From Volutella citrinella (lineage: Eukaryota > Ascomycota > Sordariomycetes > Hypocreales > Nectriaceae): a DNA stretch of 64,000 nt. Made by a program: the position numbers and the translations under genes. This document shows positions 1 through 11,581 of this stretch, one piece after another (position 1 is the stretch's first letter; each line of letters begins with the position of its first letter). Below the pieces are notes generated by a model, which had not been told where the DNA came from, searched no databases, and saw only the letters and a program-made list of their open reading frames with translations. Where the stretch lies: assembly GCA_034401135.1 (NCBI GenBank), contig JAWZSP010000004.1, positions 620,001-684,000 of the forward strand. Reading direction: 5' to 3'.

Positions 1-528
1 TAAGTGTTCCTAACTAGGGCTCAGATGCTCATTGCGCTAACCCCATATTGTGATGTACGGAGTGTTCAGCATGCTTTGGCCCGGACGCCAGGCGCGTTGA
101 GTTGAAAGCTACACCCCCTCATGCACACGAGAGGCGGAAGAAACTCCTTTCAATTGCTTTGATAGACACTTGAATCCAGTATGTCTTTCCAATTATACTA
201 TACTAACAGGTAACATACTATGTTCTGGTGACTAATTATGAACAGTGAATAAACCAAGGCTTCATTTGGCTTCTTTCTCGTCCTGGGTCGTTGCTCTCCA
301 ATAGTTGAGCAATAAAGGCTCATCTTCAACCAGGCTTCGTTGGCGTCAGAGCCCTTGGAGATGGTAAGTAAGCGAAATGCTTGTGTTTCCATATCCGTCT
401 TGACTAGCACAGAGAATAGTACTAATTCTAGCTGCCAGCAGTTCTTTGGGCCAGCCTATCCCTTGCCACGCAAAGACCCCAATACGACAGCCCTTGGGAG
501 GCGTTCCTGATGTGGTGTCTCACAAGGC
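1..528. other. Left-edge intergenic stretch
   Basis: No convincing gene is seen between the left edge and the 3' end of the pectate lyase gene. The sequence is moderately AT-rich and only short ORFs without recognisable domains occur. It probably holds the 3' flank of the pectate lyase gene. Confidence 0.6.
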
Positions 529-1497
529 TTAACGGGGCCCAGCACAACGTTGGACGAGGCTGGGGATGTCCTTGGCAGCATCGAGAGAGAACTGGTAAGA
601 CGGCTTGACGGGATCAAACTTGAGCTTCTCCTGCCCGGCCACATGCCTGCTCCCCTTCTTTCCAGTATCCTTGGCGCCTGTCGTAGCGTCATAGACGTTG
701 CCGCTGGCCTCGGCATACGCATACACATCGTACATGAACTGGTGCGGGTTCTTGACGTCCTTGAAGTAGTTGATCTGGATGAGCACAGAGCCATAGGAGC
801 CGAAGCCGATACACACGCCGTTGCCCTTTGAGTTGTAGTAGTTGTTGTAGATGTGGCCCTCGCCGTACATGACACGCGGCATGCGCTGGTCGACGTTTTG
901 CGCGAACCAGTTGTGGTGGTACGTGACGCGCAGCTTGCCGTCGTCCTCGGGGTGGTCGCCGCCGCCGGAGCCGACCAGGCTGGCCAGGCGGTGGTCCTTT
1001 GAGGCGCTGCTGTACCAGAACTTGCACCACGAGACGGTCTGCAGGTCCGACTCGTTGGTGATGTCGAGGAGGCCGTCGCCCGCGTCCCAGATGTTGAGGT
1101 GGTCGTACCAGATGTGGTGCGACTTCCGCGAGGCGATGGTGTCGGCAGTGGAGCCGGCCTGGATGTTGAGGTTCTTGATGATGATGTTGCTGACGCCGGA
1201 CATGGCGAAGCCGCCGATGATTTTGGCGTTTGCGTCTTGCCCCTTGATGGTCTTGTCGCTGGCGACCTGGACTGCCTCTCCTGTGTTGATGGTGCCCTTG
1301 ACGATGATGACACGGGGCCCGGATGCCTTGGCTGCGTTCCTCAAGTCATTGGCGTTGGTGACGGTGACGGGGGAGGCATTTCCGCCGCCGGTTGTGCTGC
1401 CCGAGACGGTGGCATAACCGTTGGCTCCTGGGTCTGGGCAGCTCTGGGAGAGGGCCAGGCCGAGTAGCGAGTACAAGGCAAGGATATCGGCTTTCAT
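529..1497 (-). CDS. Secreted pectate lyase, polysaccharide lyase family 1
   Basis: This intronless gene encodes about 322 residues. Pectate lyases cleave de-esterified homogalacturonan by beta-elimination outside the cell. The chosen start (ATG at 1497) gives a clean signal peptide, MKADILALYSLLGLALSQS; an upstream in-frame ATG at 1548 would put 17 polar residues in front of it and is less likely. Family hallmarks are the HHIWYDH motif near residue 127, followed by a repetitive beta-helix pattern with NIIIKNLNIQ, the segment QRMPRV with the conserved catalytic-region Arg, and HIYNNYY. The C-terminus is compact and has no binding module. The length fits fungal PL1 enzymes. A TATA-like box lies about 110 nt upstream. 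The enzyme fits the plant cell-wall theme of the CE5 and CE1 esterase genes nearby. Family assignment is secure; pectate versus pectin lyase specificity is inferred. Confidence 0.92.
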   Translation of the reverse strand: MKADILALYSLLGLALSQSCPDPGANGYATVSGSTTGGGNASPVTVTNANDLRNAAKASGPRVIIVKGTINTGEAVQVASDKTIKGQDANAKIIGGFAMSGVSNIIIKNLNIQAGSTADTIASRKSHHIWYDHLNIWDAGDGLLDITNESDLQTVSWCKFWYSSASKDHRLASLVGSGGGDHPEDDGKLRVTYHHNWFAQNVDQRMPRVMYGEGHIYNNYYNSKGNGVCIGFGSYGSVLIQINYFKDVKNPHQFMYDVYAYAEASGNVYDATTGAKDTGKKGSRHVAGQEKLKFDPVKPSYQFSLDAAKDIPSLVQRCAGPR

Positions 1498-1603
1498 TGT
1501 TGGGTGTTGATTCAAGTCGCTATTGGGAGGAAGCGTCCAGGGAGCCAAGAAGACAGTGAATAGAGCATAGTGTTCTGTTATACCTATGCACTCTCTTCCC
1601 CAG

Positions 1604-1611
1604 CTTTTATA
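1604..1611 (-). promoter_or_regulatory. TATA-like box of the pectate lyase gene
   Basis: On the minus strand the sequence reads TATAAAAG, about 107 nt upstream of the ATG at 1497. Position and match fit a TATA element for an inducible secreted enzyme. Confidence 0.45.
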
Positions 1612-3806
1612 TGTAGTAGTCGTTCCGGAATTTCGGCGTGGCTCCCTGGCGTTTGAGCGAGCTGAGGTTCAACTGGGCTGAATCTGGGGACTTTATGGGC
1701 TCATTGACCATTAGTTCTCGCGGATGAGCTGTTTGCGGCGTTGACACCCCCCGTCGACCGTTCTTTGAAGCGAGTCTTGCCAAATGTGGGAGTTGTTTCG
1801 CAAAGGGGCGCTTGTAATAGGCCTATTGCAGACTATACTGTAGCTGGGGAATGACGGTGAATACGACCAAGGCTTTCAGTTCCTGCTCTGTGATTGGACT
1901 GCGCCCTCCAAATGGTTAGGGTGATCTGTCTCATGCTCTGCTTCAGGCACCTTAATTTACGGAGCCTGTCTCCCCGGATCTCTAAACGGGGGCTTCTTCC
2001 ATGAATCAGCTGGGAGGAGTGGCTGCACGTGAGTTATATTGAGCAAATATTGCAATGAAAGTGGCCAAAATATGCACCGCTGCCACCATGGTTACTATCC
2101 CTTCGATATTCCTCTTGGTGAGGTTGCATCATTGACTGACTGGTGGCTTGGAGGAAGATGCTGCTTTGTTGTGATTGGTCGGTGTGTGGATGATGGACGG
2201 ATCGGGATTCAGAAAGCAGCACCTGGACTGGCAGCATGGATACCCACCAGATGATATCAACCAGTCAAGTTATTCACTCCAGCATGACGCAGTGGTTGTA
2301 GCCGGAGCATCTCTATTGAATACCGGTATTTACCCGCAGTGGATCGAGGCAACTCAGTCAATACATAGTAAGAGGCATTGAGCCGGGTGTGCGTCGTGTG
2401 ACTCGCACTTGTGAGTGTGGGAGAGCGGACTAGGAATGTCCAGGGGCTGAGATTGGGCCATTTGTGGGCTCATGCAACGCACGCACTCGACTGCGGATGC
2501 TGTTGCTCCTTTTGCTGCGTAGGCCAAGACGGAAACATCCGGGAGGCCCGAAAATCCGAAATCCCGGCCGAAATGTCTGTGCCATGGGCATGATCAAGCT
2601 TGGGGAGACTATTTGACCACATGTATGCAACTCGCAAGTTGATTATGATGATAGTAGGAGAGGTGGCGATCGAGAGCCAGAGACAAGTGACCACTGGCCG
2701 TAGTTTCTGTTGGATCACATCATGAGACAAGTGCACGTGGAGGAAATCCAGAGTGTAGGAGGAACGGAGTGCTGCGGAGGAAGCGTTTTGCCGTGTCGTG
2801 CCGTGGTGTGCGGCCTGTGCCCAGTCATGACGTTGCTATTTTTGCCGCGCGGCTGACTTGTGAAAATGACCTTTTGCCCGAGGACTGTTGGGCGGTGATG
2901 TCAGTCTGTGGGCCAATCACTCTCGTCTCCCCTCCGTCCTCAGCTGCCGGGCTGCCCGAGGCCAATGACGGGCTGCCTAAATGAACAGACGCTGCTCCAT
3001 ATGCCGTGGCCAGCCACTTGCCGGCGACTTCTATACCAGTTTGAGTTAGTTTGTTAGTCCCACGGCTGGAAATACTCGGTCGCGGGTGGGACGGTTGCGG
3101 AAATTCTCAGCGTCGGCGCGAGGCCGGTCGCACAGGCCAGTTAATGCCTTTGTTGGTTGACACTTTGACAGGTCAAACTTCCAAGTTTGCTTTCTTCCAG
3201 AATTCCAGGGGGTGGGCAACGCGGCAATTGGCTGAGTCGTCTCCCCATCGGTCCACCAACTTGCGGGTTTGCGCCGCGTCTGCATGAATCCCACATTGTG
3301 GCACCCCGTTCGGTGGCACTTCTGTGGAGTTGTGGTCCCCTGTGGAGTCGTTATCTATCTTTCGGGCCCTTCCGAAACACCAATGGCTGCCCGGATCAAG
3401 ATGCAGGAACAGCACAGGACGCTCAACCCAGCCCGCATGTCACGACTTGATTTGCGAGCGGCCTCGTATCCGACTCCACGGGCGGTCTATGCTTCTGGAG
3501 CATCACCTCCGCTGGTACGTCCGAGATGCCCAATCGACGAGCCTTGGCAGATGGAAGGTGGTTTGGACGGCAATCCCTGTTGCAACCTGCTGATGATTCG
3601 TGTGCACCGCAACTTGGAGAGAGAAGGTAGGCGAATTCATTAATATCAGACTCGTCCGTCTCCCCCTTCGCTCCAGTTTCCTTCCTTCGCTCCTCACTCC
3701 AGTCTGTCACTCTTACCAGTACACCGGATTCAGCCCCTTCTGTCCCACTTCCCCGTCACTCGTTAATTAATAGTTCGCCAAGAACTCTTTCTATCATTCT
3801 TTCAAC
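1612..3806. other. Long intergenic region before the CE5 gene
   Basis: About 2.2 kb between the pectate lyase gene and the CE5 esterase gene, divergently transcribed. Several short ORFs overlap each other but none has a recognisable domain, signal peptide or sensible intron structure. The last 150 nt (about 3655-3720) are strongly pyrimidine-rich on the plus strand, as is common just upstream of well-expressed fungal genes, so this is probably a long shared promoter. Confidence 0.55.
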
Positions 3807-5141
3807 ATGAAACAGTCACTCGCTCTCTCCGCCCTCCTGCTCGGCGCCGGCTCCGAGGCCCGCAGCCTCTTCGCCCGCGACGGCGACTGCAAGGACGTGC
3901 ACGTCTTCATCGCAAAGGGCAACAACGAGCCCTACCCGGGCCGCCAGTCCAAGCTCGTCAACGCCATCTGCCAGGGCATCAGCAGCTGCGACTACGAGGA
4001 CATCCTCTACGAGAACCCCGGCGGCTCCGACTACTGCAAGTCCGTCTCCGAGGGCTCCGCCAACGCCGTCTCGCAGATCAACGCCTACAACCAGAAGTGC
4101 CCCAAGGCCAAGCTGGTTGTCAGCGGCTTCTCCCAGGGAGGTGATGTTGCCAGCGGTGTCTTTGGCGGCAACGGTGGTGAGGTCTTTGGCTGCACTATTG
4201 CAACCAGTGCCGGCATCGACGCCAACTCGGCCGCCGGCAAGCAGATCGTCGCCGGTATCTTCTGGGGTGACGTCCGCCACACGGCTAACCAGCCCTACAA
4301 CTACCTGAGCGGTGCCGACAAGAACGGCGCCTCCCCCCGTAGCGCCGCCCAGCTCAGAAAGATGTCTGCCTACAGCGACCGTCTCCGTTCCTACTGCCCT
4401 GCCACCGATCCCGTGTGTGCCGGCGGCAACAACGTCGACGACCACCTCAACTACTTTGACCTGTACTCGACCAACGCCGCCGACTGGGTCCACGAGCTCC
4501 TCAAGAAGGCTTCCGAGGAGTCAGCTCCCGCCCCCACCGGCTCTGCTAGCCACGGCACCGTCTCCGTCCCCTACAGCCTCAACGGCACGGCCACTGCCCC
4601 CGGCGGCAAGGTCACCGATGCCCCCAGCTTCACTGTCTCGACCGTCTATGCCACCCAGGTCCACACCATCACCTCGTGCGCTCCCACCGTCAAGAACTGC
4701 CCCGTCGGCCACGTCACCACCCAGACCGTCGCCGTCACCACCACCACCTGCCCCGTCGGCAGTGACGGCAAGCCCACCACCCAGCCCCCTGCCAGCGTCA
4801 CTGTCCCTGCCTACGGCGACCGCAAGGAGACCAAGACCTACACCACCAAGGACACCACTGTCAAGTGTATCATCTGCGAGAGCGTCTCCAAGTTCACTGC
4901 CACTGCCACCGTCACCGGCATCTACGGCTGGAACAACGGCACCGTCCCCACCGGCAAGCCCAACGTCCCCGGCGGCTCTGGCTCCGGCTCCGGCAACCCC
5001 AGCGGCCAGCCCACCCAGCCCGGCGTTGTTCCCACCGGCCCCAAGACTAGCCCCACTGCCGGTGTCCCCGCCGCTTCTGCCGGCTCCCTCACCCAGGTCA
5101 GCGGCCTCCTCGTCGCTTTCCTGGCCCTCCTTGCTTTCTAA
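3807..5141 (+). CDS. GPI-anchored cutinase/acetylxylan esterase-like protein, CE5
   Basis: An intronless ORF of 444 residues. The N-terminus is a signal peptide (about residues 1-19). The catalytic domain (about 25-235) is a CE5 alpha/beta hydrolase: GFSQGG carries nucleophile Ser109, and DPVC...DDHLNY supplies Asp201 and His213 of the expected triad. Paired cysteines fit the family's disulfides. After it comes a Ser/Thr/Pro-rich region with a Cys-containing, TVYATQVHTITSC-type segment seen in fungal wall proteins, then a Gly/Ser/Pro linker and a hydrophobic tail that looks like a GPI-anchor signal. CE5 members usually have 200-250 residues, so the extra 200 residues suggest display at the cell wall rather than free secretion. 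Whether the substrate is cutin, acetylxylan or another ester cannot be told from sequence. Codon use is highly C-ending, typical of strong expression. Confidence 0.9.
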   Translation: MKQSLALSALLLGAGSEARSLFARDGDCKDVHVFIAKGNNEPYPGRQSKLVNAICQGISSCDYEDILYENPGGSDYCKSVSEGSANAVSQINAYNQKCPKAKLVVSGFSQGGDVASGVFGGNGGEVFGCTIATSAGIDANSAAGKQIVAGIFWGDVRHTANQPYNYLSGADKNGASPRSAAQLRKMSAYSDRLRSYCPATDPVCAGGNNVDDHLNYFDLYSTNAADWVHELLKKASEESAPAPTGSASHGTVSVPYSLNGTATAPGGKVTDAPSFTVSTVYATQVHTITSCAPTVKNCPVGHVTTQTVAVTTTTCPVGSDGKPTTQPPASVTVPAYGDRKETKTYTTKDTTVKCIICESVSKFTATATVTGIYGWNNGTVPTGKPNVPGGSGSGSGNPSGQPTQPGVVPTGPKTSPTAGVPAASAGSLTQVSGLLVAFLALLAF

Positions 5142-6079
5142 GCGGAGCATGGGACGAGCAGCGAGCTATCATGCCAGTCTCGGACTGCGGCCTCTCACCC
5201 TTGGACAAGTCTCAATGTAACTGCACCTTTGGAACTTTAATAGACGTCACACGCATAAATACTTGTTTTCTTAATTCTTTAATCTCGTGTATAGACTGAG
5301 CCCTGACGGGCGCCCGGCTGGGCCTCTGGGTGTAACGAATCTTCTATTTTCTACTCAATGGATGTAGCGAATCATTGAATCATTTTAAAACAAACCCGCT
5401 CATCGAACCTTACTTGCTGTGAATGAAGTGAATGAAATTGCAAAGGTTCGTACACGGAGATTATCTGCAGGCCTACTAGACGAAGAAAATAGGCCAGGGG
5501 CTGGCTCGGTGTATAATCCGTAGTCTTGAAACTACCCCTGGCTCTCTACCCTAACTGGCCAGAACTGCTCGCCTAGCCTAAATTTACGCAGTTTGTAAGG
5601 TGACAGACAACTTCATGCCATTTTCATAGATGTCATAAGGTGTCGAGTAAACTAATCACTACTTGCAATGTCTATCACTACATTCGTTATGCGCACTATT
5701 ATTAATTTACCGTACTTTGTGGTTCACGAATTGTACTTGGTCTGGCTAGAGGGCGATGATTGAGAAGCTTGGAGGCTTATGTAGTAGTAAACTCCAGCAT
5801 AACCCTTGCATATTAACCCAACTCCAACCTCCCCTGCATTGACCACGCCCGAGGTTCTCTCGTTAGCTCTAGAATTGTGCAGATGCATTAGAATAGTTCG
5901 GTTTGGGCTTGAGGGTTGTAATATTTATTGATCAATGTTATTGACGAAGTAGCCTCTGGGCAAGCGGCACATCTATCTCATACTTCTCCCAACAACCAAC
6001 TGAAAGTCACACCAACCTGCTGCTTCAATTTCTCGAGGTAGCTAAAATCGTGCAGAAATTTCCGGTGTCGTCAAGACGC
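5142..6079. other. AT-rich intergenic region
   Basis: The stretch between the convergent CE5 and small secreted protein genes. It is AT-rich and lacks ORFs of useful length; the first part is presumably the 3' UTR of the CE5 gene. Nothing else is recognised. Confidence 0.6.
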
Positions 6080-6466
6080 TCAAGAGTCCTGGTCCTTGAC
6101 GTAGCACAGGATGTAGCCAAACTCGACAGGGTTGGTGGAAACAAGAGCGGGCTTCCCCTTGCTGAACTCGGCGCTGCCAAGCTGGATGGCGTACTCGTCC
6201 TTGTATCGCTGGCAGGCAACAGTGGCGACGTCGGGAGCCGGAATGCCGGGGATGGTGACAGTGACGCTCTCGAGCTGGAGCTTGGTGATCTGGTAGTTGG
6301 CGGTTGTGGGCCTGCCGAACGGAATTCGAACAGGCGTCTGGCTGTTCTCGGCCGAGTTGAATACGAGCAAGTTGGCATAGGCGACTGGCGCCTGTCGAGC
6401 AATGGCGCCGGCCGTGGCGGTAGCGACCAGCGTCGAGGCAGCGACGAGAATGTTTGAGATCTGCAT
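6080..6466 (-). CDS. Small secreted protein of unknown function
   Basis: A 128-residue intronless ORF starting at the ATG at 6466. The first 19 or so residues form a signal peptide ending near ATATAGA, and IARQ suggests a possible basic processing site just after. The mature part has only two cysteines, in VACQRY and YILCYV. Segments such as TTANYQITKLQLESVTVTI suggest a beta-rich fold. I do not recognise the family. Size and secretion signal make it an effector-like candidate, but cysteine content is low. No operon-like partner; neighbours are the CE5 enzyme and a CorA-like gene. Confidence 0.75.
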   Translation of the reverse strand: MQISNILVAASTLVATATAGAIARQAPVAYANLLVFNSAENSQTPVRIPFGRPTTANYQITKLQLESVTVTIPGIPAPDVATVACQRYKDEYAIQLGSAEFSKGKPALVSTNPVEFGYILCYVKDQDS

Positions 6467-7562
6467 GGTGGAAATAGTTGTTTAAATTGGACTTGATGGG
6501 GTTGGACTTGAGTGGTAGCTATGAATGCGATGTATTGTGTTGCGTGATGATGATGATATCGACTTCACTCGACGACTCTTATACTTGAAGATACAGCATT
6601 TGGACAATGTAATCCTAATTATAGAGCTCGTGTCGGAATGAATATACGCGGCATCTACCAAGAATGGCCCGATGCCCCGATCTGCGCCTCGCCCCTCTGA
6701 CGCAAAAAGTAAGCGCTTGCATCTCGCCCACGCGGCTACATTACGAGCGCTGCTGGGGATTAACTGGCTCACAAGCCCCGAGGAGAGCCCGGCCAGGCTT
6801 ACTTACAGTACAAGAGCTGGTGGATGCATCATGCAGGGATGCAGATCATTCGCATAGTGGATGGCCCGGCAGACCAGTCATATGCCGAAATCTAAGGCTT
6901 ATGGAAGATATAACGTGTCGATCGTGAGGCTGGGTCACGTTCTCTGAGGTCACCCGAGTCCTCGGCATTCGTGTTGGTGTCAACGCACGGCGAACTGAGC
7001 GCATAAGTTCCCTAGAAAAGCAATTGTTGTCGTCGTATTGCACTATGTATTACATAGGATCTCTGAATTAGTCCACTCGCTTCCTAGATGTTCGTTTAGA
7101 CATGAGGATTGGTTTCAGTCAGTCACAAGGACTTACGAGAGGCCTCAGACTGGTCACATTGGGCTAATAGCCGGATTTCATCTATTCCGTCGAGGCCAGA
7201 TGACCCAATTGATTGAACATGCTTTACTCCTACTCAAGACTACATAGTGATTACTCTGGCTGGTGTCTGATTGGTCTCCTCAAATGACTGCTGGTTTTGA
7301 GCGACAGGGATGATGATCACACATTACTAGGGCAACCCTTGATGCAGCTGAAAGCCACAGTTGCACTACAGACTGCAAATTGGCAAAATTATAGGCTGAC
7401 AAGTCCCAAGCTACGCCACGGCCCATTGCCAACATACCACCATGGTGAGATTTGACGGCAAGTAATCGGAAGGGCATTGTCACGCATTTTGCTCCCAATT
7501 AATGCTTATGGCACTCTCACTCCGCAGGAAGGATTCCGCATCACAGTCAAACAACTCTCCAA
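6467..7562. other. Intergenic region, no gene seen
   Basis: About 1.1 kb between divergently transcribed genes, so it should hold the promoters of the small secreted protein gene (minus) and the CorA-like gene (plus). ORFs here are short and unconvincing. Confidence 0.6.
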
Positions 7563-9272
7563 ATGACAGCTCAGAGATCCCCCAGAGTAATCCCAAGTTC
7601 GCGCAGTCAGCTCCATCGTATCGCTGCTGATGGGACATGGCTTTGCGAGACTGGGCCATACCAAGACCGCGTCAAGGAGGCCTGCAATCTGGATCCCACG
7701 CTGCGGGTGTCCGACTTTCGAAACCGCGCCCTCAAGCTTCAAGATAGGTCTGCCCGCGTCACGTTGATCAGCTTCGATGACACCGATCGCCCGCACCGCC
7801 AAGACTTTGGCGGCGAGGATGCTCTCGAGAAGCTCGAGCACCACTTTTCAGAAGCGGTGAAGCTCCGTCAGCAGCCTCGTACTGGGGGACGCTTCCGCAA
7901 TGTCTACCTCATGGAGGGGATGAACACTGCCTTCATCAGTGTCGTGGGCGAGGCCCTGCGTGTCGACCCCATCATCTTTGCAAACCACGAACGCTCGTCT
8001 AACTACCTGGGAGCACCCCACGAGCCAAGTCTGGTACCGCGCCTCCCGTCGCTGGTGAAGAACGATCGAGGGTTTACTGCCGCTTACTATGAGATGCGGG
8101 CCCCCAATGTCAACCTAGGCTGCTACGGGGTGTCTTGTGCAGAGACCGGTCGAGATGTCATGACTTTCAGGCTCAGATCCGACTGGGAGTGGCCTATTGC
8201 TCTGCACCAAAAATGCTCCGTGTGGGTGACGGATTTCGAAGACGAGGCAGACTGGAGCAGTAAGCAATCTATTAGGTGCTTTGCCTGAGAAGTTACTCCA
8301 ATTGACTGGTATTTAGTCTTGATTTTGTGCGACCCTCCGCTAAAAGGAGCTCATATCTGGTCCGAGATCCCTGGGTCCGATGACATGAGCATCAGTTACA
8401 CAGACTTGGCTACTGCCCCCTTCCAAGGAGGGTATGCCGACTTCATCCCGCGCAGCTCCCTTGAGCACCGGGTTTCACGTGGTGGCCCGAGGAAGCAAGG
8501 CTTGCACGATGATCTTTGTTATTACTTTCTCGAATGCACGCAGAGCCTCCCAAGGGCATTCGGTTCCCAGCATGCCACAGTATTTCCCAGAAAGATCATG
8601 GCGTCGCATTATTTGCAGCTTATCGAGTATACTAGCACTCTAATATCCAACATGGAGTTTCCTCTCCAGCGAAGAGATGACTTCCGCACAGTCGAAACAG
8701 CATCACTGGAAGGGCAGTGGAGTAGCATTCAACTCATACACAGCCGCTGCAATCAGTACAAGAAAGACATTGAGCTTATCATGCTTCAGTTGGGCATTGA
8801 ACATGATGGCCCGGCGGCTGGCGAACCTGGCAAGGCCGCCTCCTGGCACGAAAGTAGCGAGGACTTCCAGCTCATATACATGCAGCTCAAGATTCTCAAG
8901 GAAAGAGCCGAGTTCCTCAACGAGTCACTCACCGGCTTGACGGGCATTATAGGAACAGCAAGAGCCTTGACGGAAGCAAGGAGGTCCATCCGGGAGGCCA
9001 AGACAATCAAGACGCTAACGCTCGTCGCCATGGTGTTTATTCCGCTGGCATTCACCTGTGGGCTGTTCAGCATGGGCGACGAGTACTTGCCTGGGAAGAG
9101 CCGTTTCTGGGTGTTTTTCGCCGTCTCGCTTCCAACGGTTTTATGTGTGTTCACAGCGACCTTCTTCTTCGAGCTGGGGTATGACAGAAATGGGAGTTGG
9201 AACTGGCCAACCTTTTGGGAGGGCTTGTCTGAGCTGCCTCTTCGTGCTGGGCTCGGGAAGAGCAAGACGTAG
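7563..9272 (+). CDS. CorA-like (Mg2+ transporter-type) membrane protein
   Basis: Two exons, 7563-8259 and 8317-9272, joined across a 57-nt intron (GTAAGC...TTTAG) that restores one frame; about 550 residues. The large N-terminal part is soluble. A helical stretch (about residues 380-475) precedes two C-terminal membrane segments, LTLVAMVFIPLAFTCGLF and FWVFFAVSLPTVLCVFTA. This layout is that of fungal CorA-like proteins. CorA and Alr channels carry a Gly-Met-Asn motif at the end of the first membrane helix; here the position reads LFSMGDEYLPG, so the GMN selectivity motif is missing. It may therefore not be a standard magnesium channel. The family call rests on the helix-plus-two-TM pattern. 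Start choice is the first ATG after a stop; no nearby alternative is better. Confidence 0.75.
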
Positions 9273-9921
9273 GTCATGCGTTTGGACGTTTGTGATTTGA
9301 GCAAAATTGAATTCATTCGGTTGCAATGCATTGATGCAATCTCAGGCACGTGGCTGGACACAAGTCCAGTTACGATGCACAGCCATGCTCGGATCATGGT
9401 CTTGGCCCCAGTTCACTACATGCACTTTTCTAATAGGCGATTGGCGGAAGAAGACCGACTCCAGGCCTGGACGAAGGCGCGGGGTCCTGTTCGAGGAGAC
9501 TCTGGAGCCACAACCCCTCCCTTACCACACCACGATCGGCCGTTGCATCTGAATCTGATGACTATCCCGGAGCATGGATAGCGCGGGCCGACTGCCGCGA
9601 TGACCAAGACCTGCAGCGGCCGGCGAGGACGATTATAACCGCGTGCATTGAACCATTCATCCGGGGTTGCACCCAGACACCGATCACTATGTAGTCCCCA
9701 CGATCCCGGCGGATAAAACGGGAGACGCTCCCGATTGTCGCCCTGCAAGTCGCCCTGCAATGGAACCTGAAACGGAAGCTATCCATCCGCAACGCCAAGT
9801 ATAGCAGGCAAGATGCCGCCGAGGCTCGCGATGCATTCACGTCGCGGGATACATAAGGCGACTCCCATCATCAGGCGCTCCACGATATCCATCTGTCTTC
9901 ACATTGCGATCCACCACTAAA
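9273..9921. other. Intergenic region upstream of the CE1 esterase gene
   Basis: About 650 nt holding the 3' flank of the CorA-like gene and the promoter of the acetylxylan esterase gene. ORFs run through it on both strands but lack domains and are probably by-products of its GC content. Confidence 0.55.
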
Positions 9922-11258
9922 ATGAAGGTATCAGCTCTCATCAGCCTCTGGGTTCTATCCCTCTTCAATGCGGCCCTCGGCGCCGAGGTCGTGCCTCGTG
10001 CCACCTTCACCGAGGTGACCAGCTACGGCGACAACCCAACCGGAACGCGCATGTGGCTGTTCGTGCCCCGTAACCTAGCTCCCAAGCCTGCCATCGTCGT
10101 GGGAATCCACTGGTGCACAGGCAGTGCACAGGCATACTACCAGGGCAGCATGTGGGCGCACTTTGCTGAGACGTACGGCTACATTGTCATCTATCCTCAG
10201 ACGCCCTACACTCGCGACAACTGCTGGGACGTCGCGTCGAAGATGACCTTGACTCATAATGGCGGTGGTGCAAGCAACTCCATTGCCAACATGGTCAAGT
10301 TTGTCCTCAAGGAGTATGGCGCCGATGCGAGCAAGGTGTTTGCCACGGGTGTCTCCTCGGGGGCCATGATGACGGTATGTGTGTTGCTAGAGACTCTCTG
10401 TGCAATTCGCTGACGATCATGCAGAACGTCATGGCTGCAACGTATCCCGACATCTTCGCAGCTGGCATCGCATACGCCGGCGTCCCTGCTGGCTGCTTCA
10501 TGAGCGTAGACGACATCCCCGACTTCTGGAACTCCACATGTTCCCAGGGTCAGTCCATCGGGACGCAGGACCTGTGGGCCAACGTCGTAAAGAACATGTA
10601 TCCCGGATACACAGGCCCGCGCCCCAAGATGCAGATCTACCACGGATCGGCAGACTCGACGCTGCATGTCCAGAACTACTACGAGACGATCAAGCAGTGG
10701 ACGGGCGTGTTTGGGTACTCCGAGACGCCGACGTCGACCGTCCCCAGCTTTCCGCGAAGCCCGTACACCAAGTATGTCTTTGGCGACAAGCTGCAGGTGA
10801 GTTTGGCCCATGTTTCTGTGAGGAAAAGTCGTGCTGACGGTGCGGGCAGACGTTCCTAGGCCAAGGTGTCAGCCACTCTATTGATGTGTTCCCCGAGGAG
10901 GACCTAAAGTGGTTTGGTTTCGTGGTGAGCTGATGCGAGGGACATTTCGCGTGGCTCAAGTCCTGACGGATGCAGACCCCGGTGCAACCCACAAGCACGT
11001 CGACGACGACTGCTCCCGCGAGCACTGAAACTGGTGGATCGGGAACGGCTCCACGATGGGGCCAATGCGGCGGGATGAACTGGACTGGTCCAACCAAGGT
11101 AAACTCCATCTCTTGGGCAGAGCATGGGGTGGTGCTAATTAGTCTCGCAGTGCGCAAGCCCCTACACATGCATCAAGGTGAACGATTGTACGAAACATAG
11201 CTTCTTCTGGAGACGTGATTGATGCTAACAGTTTGCAGGGTACTCCCAGTGTCAATAA
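9922..11258 (+). CDS. Acetylxylan esterase, CE1 (AxeA type) with C-terminal CBM1
   Basis: Six exons: 9922-10374, 10425-10796, 10850-10924, 10976-11098, 11151-11187 and 11239-11258, giving about 359 residues. All introns are 50-53 nt. Residues 1-20 form a signal peptide. The catalytic domain matches fungal AxeA: IHWCTGSAQAYY, then GVSSG with nucleophile Ser145, YHGSADSTLH with the likely acid Asp, and GVSHSIDVF with the likely His. A Thr/Ser-rich linker (TSTSTTTAPAST) leads to a cellulose-binding CBM1 that begins WGQCGGMNWTGPTKC and ends NDWYSQCQ with the usual cysteines and aromatics. The last intron has a GTACGA donor and splits the Trp codon; without it the CBM1 would lose its final residues. 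The protein should be secreted, bind cellulose and deacetylate xylan. Confidence is high because the module is complete only with this exon set. Confidence 0.9.
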
Positions 11259-11581
11259 GCGAGTAGGTAGGATTGTTACATGCACTGCCGTCACAGCTTT
11301 CCCTTCAAGGTCATCGAAATCGTATTATCAGTGGATAGATCCTATTGGACATTTGCAACCTCCAGATCTAACAGTCGACGACTGCATCGTGACTTGGCAG
11401 ATGCTGGTAACTAGCAACACGCATCATAATCTAGCAATGAACAATCCAAAATCTCTCAAGATGACTTTTATTTTTCATGAGCCTAGTGTGCATTGCACCT
11501 AATTCTGAGTCTGGGCACTACCGTATTGCCAGATGAAGGCATGGCGAGGGTGAATGCGCCGCAGTGGATACATGCCAACGC
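11259..11581. other. Short convergent intergenic region
   Basis: This stretch lies between the 3' ends of the acetylxylan esterase gene and the minus-strand 237-residue gene. It presumably holds two 3' UTRs; no other element is recognised. Confidence 0.5.

Noticed and set aside
456..1467. Several ORFs of 90-285 codons antisense or out of frame to the pectate lyase gene
   Set aside because: They are codon-bias shadows with Ser/Thr/Arg-rich low complexity; the pectate lyase frame has all family motifs.
4312..5220. 302-codon plus-strand ORF and two minus-strand ORFs over the CE5 gene
   Set aside because: Pro/Ser/Ala and Gly/Asp/Val runs arise from C-ending codons of the real gene read in other frames.
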